Source: Synaphobranchus kaupii
Lineage: Eukaryota > Chordata > Actinopteri > Anguilliformes > Synaphobranchidae
Direction of reading: 5' to 3'
NCBI GenBank assembly: GCA_029718625.1
Contig: CM056383.1
Coordinates: forward strand, 69,902,895 to 69,966,894
Length of the DNA: 64,000 nucleotides
Below the pieces are notes generated by a model that saw only the letters and a list, made by a program, of their open reading frames with translations, did not search any database and was not told the origin of the DNA. Of the stretch, positions 48,501-57,095 are shown piece by piece. Position 1 is the stretch's first letter. Each line of letters begins with the position of its first letter. A program made the translations under genes and the position numbers.

Positions 48501-51500
48501 GTGCAGTTATCCAGCTAACTCAATAATCCTGCTTCTCTTACTCAGTGCAGTTATCCAGCTAACTCAGTAAGCCTACTTCTCTTACTCAGTGCAGTTATCC
48601 AGCTAACTCAGTAAGCCTGCTTCTCTTACTCAGTGCAGTTATCCAGCTAACTCAGTAAGCCTGCTTCTCTTACTCAGTGCAGTTATCCAGCTAACTCAGT
48701 ACGCCTGCTTCTCTTACTCAGTGCAGTTATCCAGCTAACTCAGTACGCCTGCTTCTCTTACTCAGTGCAGTTATCCAGCTAACTCAGTACGCCTGCTTCT
48801 CTTACTCAGTGCAGTTATCCAGCTAACTCAGTACGCCTGCTTCTCTTACTCAGTGCAGTTATCCAGCTAAGTCAGTAAGCCTGCTTCTCTTACTCAGTGC
48901 AGTTATCCAGCTAACTCAGTAAGCCTGCTTCTCTTACTCAGTGCAGTTATCCAGCTAATTTAGTAAATCCTGCTTTGTGGAATACCCCCCAGGACTGCAG
49001 TGGCCAAAGGCATTGAATAAGGGAGCCGTGAGGATTGGCTAAAAGGGCTTTCTGTCACGGCCTGGGGGAGAGGCTTTGGCTGTGGGACATTTTCTCATAG
49101 ACCAGAGACATAGACATTCTTAGTTCATATCCCTGTTGGGTGTAAGGCCCTGATCGTGCAGGAATACCGTTTCTCAGTGAAAACTGAGCGCTAAAATGAC
49201 CTGACACAAGCCCCTCCCCATGGCTGAATTAAGACATGGGACATAATTAAGACACAGGTTGCCAAGCAACCGCCCCGCGTCCAAACTTTCAAGCCCTGCA
49301 ATCTGGAAGAGAGGCAGTTAGAGGCCTCTCTCTATGGGAGGCTATTTCTCTCTCTTTCTCTTTCTTTTTTTTCCTTCCTTCCCTTCCCTTCTTCTGTGCT
49401 TGTCTTTGTTGAGCCCCTCTTTACAGAAAAGGGGGCTGCTATCGTGCACAGAGCCCACTGCTGCTCTGCTGTAGTTCTCAATATGCCACTCAAGTTTTAA
49501 TGTTTGCTGTGGAATACATTTTCCACGCTATATTCTCAACTGAGATTATGAACGCATCACGATTTTACAGTTTCTTCCCTGCTGATATTACATCAGTGCT
49601 TAAATGAGGAATGCATATTTTTACAATAGATTCACGGCTAAGATTTATATAATTTCAGGACTATGCTGGATTTTTTTTAAAAATCCCTAAGGTAAATAAG
49701 GAGTACTGTTCAGTGAATGTTCATCTAAATCCAAAATCTGCTCCACTACACCTGGCCCCTCCCCCAAAGGCACGGCTTTACTCAGAGCTTATCACGGCTG
49801 TCCTGTTTCTCCGCAGAGCTACGATAATGGCGACGCTCAGCTGGACTCGGCAGAGTTCCTCAAGTTCATCCAGCAAAACGAGACGGCCGTCAACATCAGC
49901 TCCTTCAACGACGAGGAGAGCAACCGCCTGCTCAGGTGAGTGTCGCTGCTGACCCGGTCCAACCCAGTCCAACCCGGGCCAGCCTAGGCCAACCCTGTAC
50001 AACCCAGTCCAAACGGGTCCAATCAGGTCCAACCCAGTCGCACCTGGTCCAAGTTTCACTAAGTTTCACTTCTCTTCTTCTATACATTACATCCCTGCAC
50101 AAAGACCTAATATAGACGCCATTGGCACCTCAGGTGTACCTATCTCTGATTGGCTCATTCCTAATGAGTCGTAAGCATTGGACAGGTCCTGTAATCTACT
50201 CCCATTACCATTGGTCACTTAAGTTTTTACATCTGTCCTGTCAACAGGAGTCAACAGTTTGATGTTCACAGTATTGTGTAGTTCTAATCCCACAGACATT
50301 GTGGTTAATTGAGTTCCAGTCATGTGCAGAGCTATCAGGAGTGTCCCGTAGTCAGCATTTACAGTGCTTCCTCATTCAGCCTCATATTTAACCTCAACAT
50401 AACTAAGATCCGCATGTTTCTGTGTGTGTTCACGTGACCTATCACTGCCTGACATTCATAATGTCATAATGGACCAGGAATCCACTGCAGCCACACTGCA
50501 CCCATGATGCAACAGAGATTGAGATGCAAGGGGCTCTGCTGAATTAAGCTTTGGCTAATTAGCTAATTAGCAGGGCCATTAAGTTCATGCGCTGTCGTTG
50601 ATGAGTTTAACTGCATCTTGTTTTATTTTCTGTGAATGGAGCGGGTTTAATGGTCCGGTTGGTCAATGGGCGCTTGAGCAATTCACTGAAAGGCCAGCTC
50701 TGCGTGCAGCCGGTCCCATAGATTAAGTTTGGTCTGTGTTGTTTCGCAGCAGTGTTCCGAGCTGTGTCGCCATCGTAGACACAGAGGGGTCATGCGCTCA
50801 GATCACGGGTCTATCATCTGACCTGGGAAGTACACTGGGGATCACAAGTCTGAGGACAATACCAAGTCCTTGTGTTTTTCATTATTTATCAAGGAATAAT
50901 GCAATTATGATACTCCAATGACACGTCTTATTCAAGAATACATTATTGAGAACAGTTACAAACCAAAATTTTAACACATTTCTAATGGGAAGCTATGTGA
51001 ATATCAGGTGTGTCCACCATTAGGTAGAAATTTCTCTATTCCTTGTCACACCCGTTATTCCATTCAAATATTAACAAATATGTGTTCCTAAAGCTCAATA
51101 TGCAAATATCTGGGCTATTAACAACTAAAGCCAACTATTTATTGAATGAATCCATTAATGTCAATACTGCTAGTGCTTTTACATAAATACCTGTGCATAT
51201 TTCTTTACTTATATTATTAAAAAATAATGTATTCTTGAATAAGAAGTATAAACGTAGTATCATAATTGTATTAGCCCCTGATAAACAATGAAAACAATCG
51301 GTTCTTGTTGGGTGTGCCCTCAGACTTCTGGCGAGTTTTCCCCTCATCATTGTAAAGCGCTTTGAGTATCTAGAAAGGCGCTATATAAATGCCATGCATC
51401 ATCATCATCATGTTTATAAGATGGCTGAAGTACAAGTGTTTACAGAGGTTTAAGTGACTTGATACTTCATGCGACATACCAACATGTTCATGCATACATA

Positions 51501-52975
51501 ATGTTGCCCATAAAGCAGTCCAGTGTAATCATATTGCTGGATGTGTGCTTTATGCAGTCATAGCTGAATGATATCAGGACCCAACATGTTCATGCATACA
51601 TAATGTTTCCCATAAAGCAGTCCAGTGTAATCATATTGCTGGATGTGTGCTTTATGCAGTCATAGCTGAATGATATCAGGACCCAACATGTTCATGCATA
51701 CATAATGTTGCCCATAAAGCAGTCCAGTGTAATCATATTGCTGGATGTGTGCTTTATGCAGTCATAGCTGAATGATATCAGGACCCAACATGTTCATGCA
51801 TACATAATGTTGCCCATAAAGCAGTCCAGTGTAATCATATTGCTGGATGTGTGCTTTATGCAGTCATAGCTGAATGATATCAGGTCACATGGGCATTAGA
51901 ACACTCTGAACTGGGGCATTGTGGGAGTTACAGCACGCCTCTGTTCTGGTAGAGGCTTGATTGTACTGACCCTCTATCCCTCTGGCCAGCTATGGCAAGT
52001 TCTGCACTCATTTCTTTTTTTGCCCAAAGAAAACAGTATTGATTGTGCCTGCTCCCCTGGTGCTGAATTGAACAGGTTTTGTTATGAAAAGCGCTGGGCT
52101 AGTTTTCAAGGCCTTTCATGCCCCAGCTATTTTTGGCTTGGGAATATTTCTGGATGCATGCGAGACTAGGCCATAGAGCAGGGGTTCCCAAACCGGTCCT
52201 GGGGGACCCCTGTGTATGCTGGTTTTCGTTGCAACCACAGTTGCAATCCCAGAATTTTAACAAGCTGTTAATTTTTCTTAATTAGGTGCTTTTCATGTTT
52301 GGAGGAATTATTTTCCCTCTTAAGACTCATTATGTCAGAAATAGCTATGCATGCCATGTAGAACAAACTCCCCATGTTCACGTTGTGCTTATTGTGCTAT
52401 ATTGCAACAATTACATAAAAAGAGGTTACAAAATAATGTATTTTCACTCAAATTAAAGAGTGAAGTGAATCAATAGGCTCCTAATTAGGTTGTTGAACAC
52501 ATGTGTTTAACTCAATTTTTTCTTTAAGCTTATTAACACAATGCAGGTTTGGCTCGTTATCATTTCCTTTGTGTTTGAATTCTTCATTATTTACCAAATG
52601 GTTAGTTTTAGTGGCCATGTGTCCACACTTTCACCAGTTAGGAGCCTATTGATTCAAATCAGTTTTTAAATGGATCTGTTAAAAATTTTTCTTATCTTTT
52701 TTAAATAATATAGCACAATAAGCACAATGTGAACATGGGGTGTTTATTCTACATGGCATCCATAGCTATTTCTGATATAATGTGGCTTAAGAGGGTGAAT
52801 AATTCCTCCAAACATGACAAGCACCTAATTAAGAAAAATTAACAGCTTGTTAAAATTCTGGGATTGCAACTGTGGTTGCAACGAAAGCCAGCATACACAG
52901 GGGTCCCCCAGGACCGGTTTGGGAACCCCTGCCATAGAGCAATCTGGCCTGTATCAGATACCCCTCCCCCCCCCT

Positions 52976-53017
<42 letters not shown>

Positions 53018-53192
53018 CTCATTTTCACTTTTACATTTCAGGGTTATTTTTTGGTAGCGTAACACATTGTTACCAATGCAAATGTATCAAATGACAGGAA
53101 CAATTACAGACAAAACAATTACAAAAAACACAACTATATATATATATAACAGTAGTGAAACCACACAGTCTCTCTCTCTCCCTCCCCCTCCC

Positions 53193-53228
<36 letters not shown>

Positions 53229-55953
53229 GGAGGCAGGGGCAGGGGATTACGGAGGATCAGGGCTTGTTTAATGTAGAGTCTGTCCGCTCCATGTTTATGG
53301 GTTGTTATCTCAGATCATCTCGGGTCAGCGTTTGTTATAAAGCCCCCCAAGTAAAGTATCTCCATGCTAAAGGCAGATATGAGCACAAGAGCACCAGTGC
53401 TACAGTTGGGTTATAAAGTATCGCCATGCTAAAGGCAGATATGAGCACAAGAGCAGCAGTGATACAGTTGGGTTATAAAGTATCGCCATGCTAAAGGCAG
53501 ATATGAGCACAAGAGCAGCAGTGCTACAGTTGGGTTATAAAGTATCGCCATGCTAAAGGCAGATATGAGCACAAGAGCACCAGCGCTACAGTTGGGTTAT
53601 AAAGTATCTCCATGCTAAAGGCAGATATGAGCACAAGAGCACCAGTGCTACAGTTGGGTTATAAAGTATCGCCATGCTAAAGGCAGATATGAGCACAAGA
53701 GCAGCAGTGATACAGTTGGGTTATAAAGTATCGCCATGCTAAAGGCAAATATGAGCACAAGAGCAGCAGTGATACAGTTGGGTTATAAAGTATCTCCATG
53801 CTAAAGGCAGATATGAGCACAAGAGCAGCAGTGATACAGTTGGGTTATAAAGTATCTCCATGCTAAAGGCAGATATGAGCACAAGAGCAGCAGTGATACA
53901 GTTGGGTTATAAAGTATCTCCATGCTAAAGGCAGATATGAGCACAAGAGCACCAGTGCTACAGTTGGGTTATAAAGTATCGCCATGCTAAAGGCAGATAT
54001 GAGCACAAGAGCAGCAGTGATACATTTGGGTTATAAAGTATCTCCATGCTAAAGGCAAATATGAGCACAAGAGCACCAGCGCTACACTTGGGTTATAAAG
54101 TATCTCCATGCTAAAGGCAGATATGAGCACAAGAGCACCAGCGCTACAGTTGGGTTATAAAGTATCTCCATGCTAAAGGCAGATATGAGCACAAGAGCAC
54201 CAGCGCTACAGTTGGGTTATAAAGTATCTCCATGCTAAAGGCAGATATGAGCACAAGAGCACCAGTGCTACAGTTGGGTTATAAAGTATCGCCATGCTAA
54301 AGGCAGATATGAGCACAAGAGCAGCAGTGCTACAGTTGGGTTATAAAGTATCGCCATGCTAAAGGCAGATATGAGCACAAGAGCAGCAGTGCTACAGTTG
54401 GGTTATAAAGTATCGCCATGCTAAAGGCAGATATGAGCACAAGAGCAGCAGTGCTACAGTTGGGTTATAAAGTATCTCCATGCTAAAGGCAGATATGAGC
54501 ACAAGAGCACCAGTGCTACAGTTGGGTTATAAAGTATCACCATGCTAAAGGCAGATATGAGCACAAGAGCACCAGTGCTACAGTTGGGTTATAAAGTATC
54601 TCCATGCTAAAGGCAGATATGAGCACAAGAGCACCAGTGCTACAGTTGGGTTATAAAGTATCACCATGCTAAAGGCAGATATGAGCACAAGAGCAGCAGT
54701 GCTACAGTTGGGTTATAAAGTATCGCCATGCTAAAGGCAGATATGAGCACAAGAGCACCAGTGCTACAGTTGGGTTATAAAGTATCACCATGCTAAAGGC
54801 AGATATGAGCACAAGAGCACCAGTGCTACAGTTGGGTTATAAAGTATCGCCATGCTAAAGGCAGATATGAGCACAAGAGCACCAGTGCTACAGTTGGGTT
54901 ATAAAGTATCACCATGCTAAAGGCAGATATGAGCACAAGAGCAGCAGTGCTACAGTTGGGTTATAAAGTATCTCCATGCTAAAGGCAGATATGAGCACAA
55001 GAGCACCAGTGCTACAGTTGGGTTATAAAGTATCACCATGCTAAAGGCAGATATGAGCACAAGAGCAGCAGTGCTACAGTTGGGTTATAAAGTATCGCCG
55101 TGCTAAAGGCAGATATGAGCACAAGAGCACCAGTGCTACAGTTGGGTTATAAAGTATCGCCATGCTAAAGGCAGATATGAGCACAAGAGCAGCAGTGCTA
55201 CAGATAAGTCACTCACAGATACAAAGGGTTGATTTTCCGGCTGTCCTGCGTGGTCCTGGTTATTCCTGTTTATTCCCATTGTATTCCTGTTTATCCCTGG
55301 TTGTTCCTGTTCATTCACATTTATTCCCGTTGATTCCCATCTTAGTTCTGTTTATTCCTGTTCATTCTCGTTTTATTCCTGTTTGTTCCCGTTTATTCCC
55401 ATTTTATACCCATTTGATTCCAGGAGCCTGTGTGTGGACGCCCTCATTGAGCTGTCTGACGAGAACGCCGACTGGAAGCTGAGCTTCGACGAGTTCCTCA
55501 ACTGCCTGAAGCCTGGGTTCAATCCTCCAGAGAAGAGTAAGGCCCGGTCATATCCAGTACAAATCCGGGATCTGCCCAATTCAGATTTGACATCTGGGTA
55601 ACACTTTACCTTAAGGAAACACAACTCTTAGCATAACTAATGCCTGACTCATCAACATTTAATGCATGAAGTATCATGAACTCCATGTAGCTCAATATTA
55701 ATAAATGATCAAGGCACTATTAGTCCATGTGATTACATAGCACTTAATGGATCATCAATTTATTAACTTTAACTCACAGTTAGGTCATATATTAATTAAC
55801 ATGTCATAAAATTAGCTGTTAACCAGTAATATAGACAGAAGCTTCTCAGACCAGCAGTGGTGGATTGTTTCCCAGCTGGTATTATATGGTTGTAAAACTG
55901 GATATTATATTATATTTTAATTCTGGGTAATGGCATCAGCAAAGCAATTTATT

Positions 55954-56013
<60 letters not shown>

Positions 56014-57058
56014 TATTATTATTATTATTACTATTATCATGGGTGAATTGCAGCATGCTTAGCTAATGTTTAAACCTCAGATGTAAACCCTCTAGAGCAC
56101 AGAACTGCATTACAACTGGAACAGCTAATGCAAATCTGTGAAATAAGTATTAGCTGTTATTGCATATCCCAGCACGCATCAGTGTTCCCGATTCCCCTGC
56201 AGAGTGTGCCCTGGAGGACGAGACGTACGAAGACGGGGCGGAGACTCAAGTGGAGTGCAATCGCTGTGTGTGCGCCTGTGGGAACTGGGTGTGCACCGCC
56301 ATGACCTGCGCTGGTAAGATAGCGCCTTCTCTGTCTGTATACCGCCATGACCTGCGCGGGTGATATAGCACCTTCTCTGTCTGTATACCGCCATGACCTG
56401 CGCAGGTGAGATAGCGCCTTCTCTGTCTGTATACCGCCATTACCTGCGCGGGTGATATAGCACCTTCTCTGTCTGTATACTGCCATGACCTGCGCGGGTG
56501 ATATAGCACCTTCTCTGTCTGTATACCGACATGACCTGCGCGGGTGATATAGCGCCTTCTCTGTCTGTATACCGCCATTACCTGCGCGGGTGATATAGCG
56601 CCCTGTCTGCCCTCTGACCCAGTGGCTGCGTCTGCTGGTGTTCACGGCCTCACCTAGTAAAAATAGTAAAAATCATAATAGAGTGCGTTTATATAGTGCC
56701 TTATATCTCCTGACCTCAAAGTGCTTTATTAAGCAGGCCAAAACTCACCTGAATCAGCACCAACGTGGTACACAACTGCTGCACAAAGCACACTGCCACT
56801 CAGGGGAGGGAATTAAACCCTGTCTGATGTCATTTCCTGTCAGGAATAGTGCTAGTTTTTTTTTGTGTTTTTTTTCCCACCACCACCCCCCCCCTCTTGG
56901 GAGGTCAGCTTTATTTTTATTTGTAATTATATTTCATAACAATGTTGTGATAAAGCCTCTGAGAGGGAAGGGTATAACAACACAAAAAATAATAATAATA
57001 ATAATAAAAATAAAAAATAAAATAAAGCAAGTTAATCAAAGAAAAGAAAAATAATAAC

Positions 57059-57095
<37 letters not shown>

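Noticed and set aside
10552..55204. CRISPR-like arrays
   Set aside because: The repeats are directly tandem with no unique spacers, and the DNA is vertebrate.
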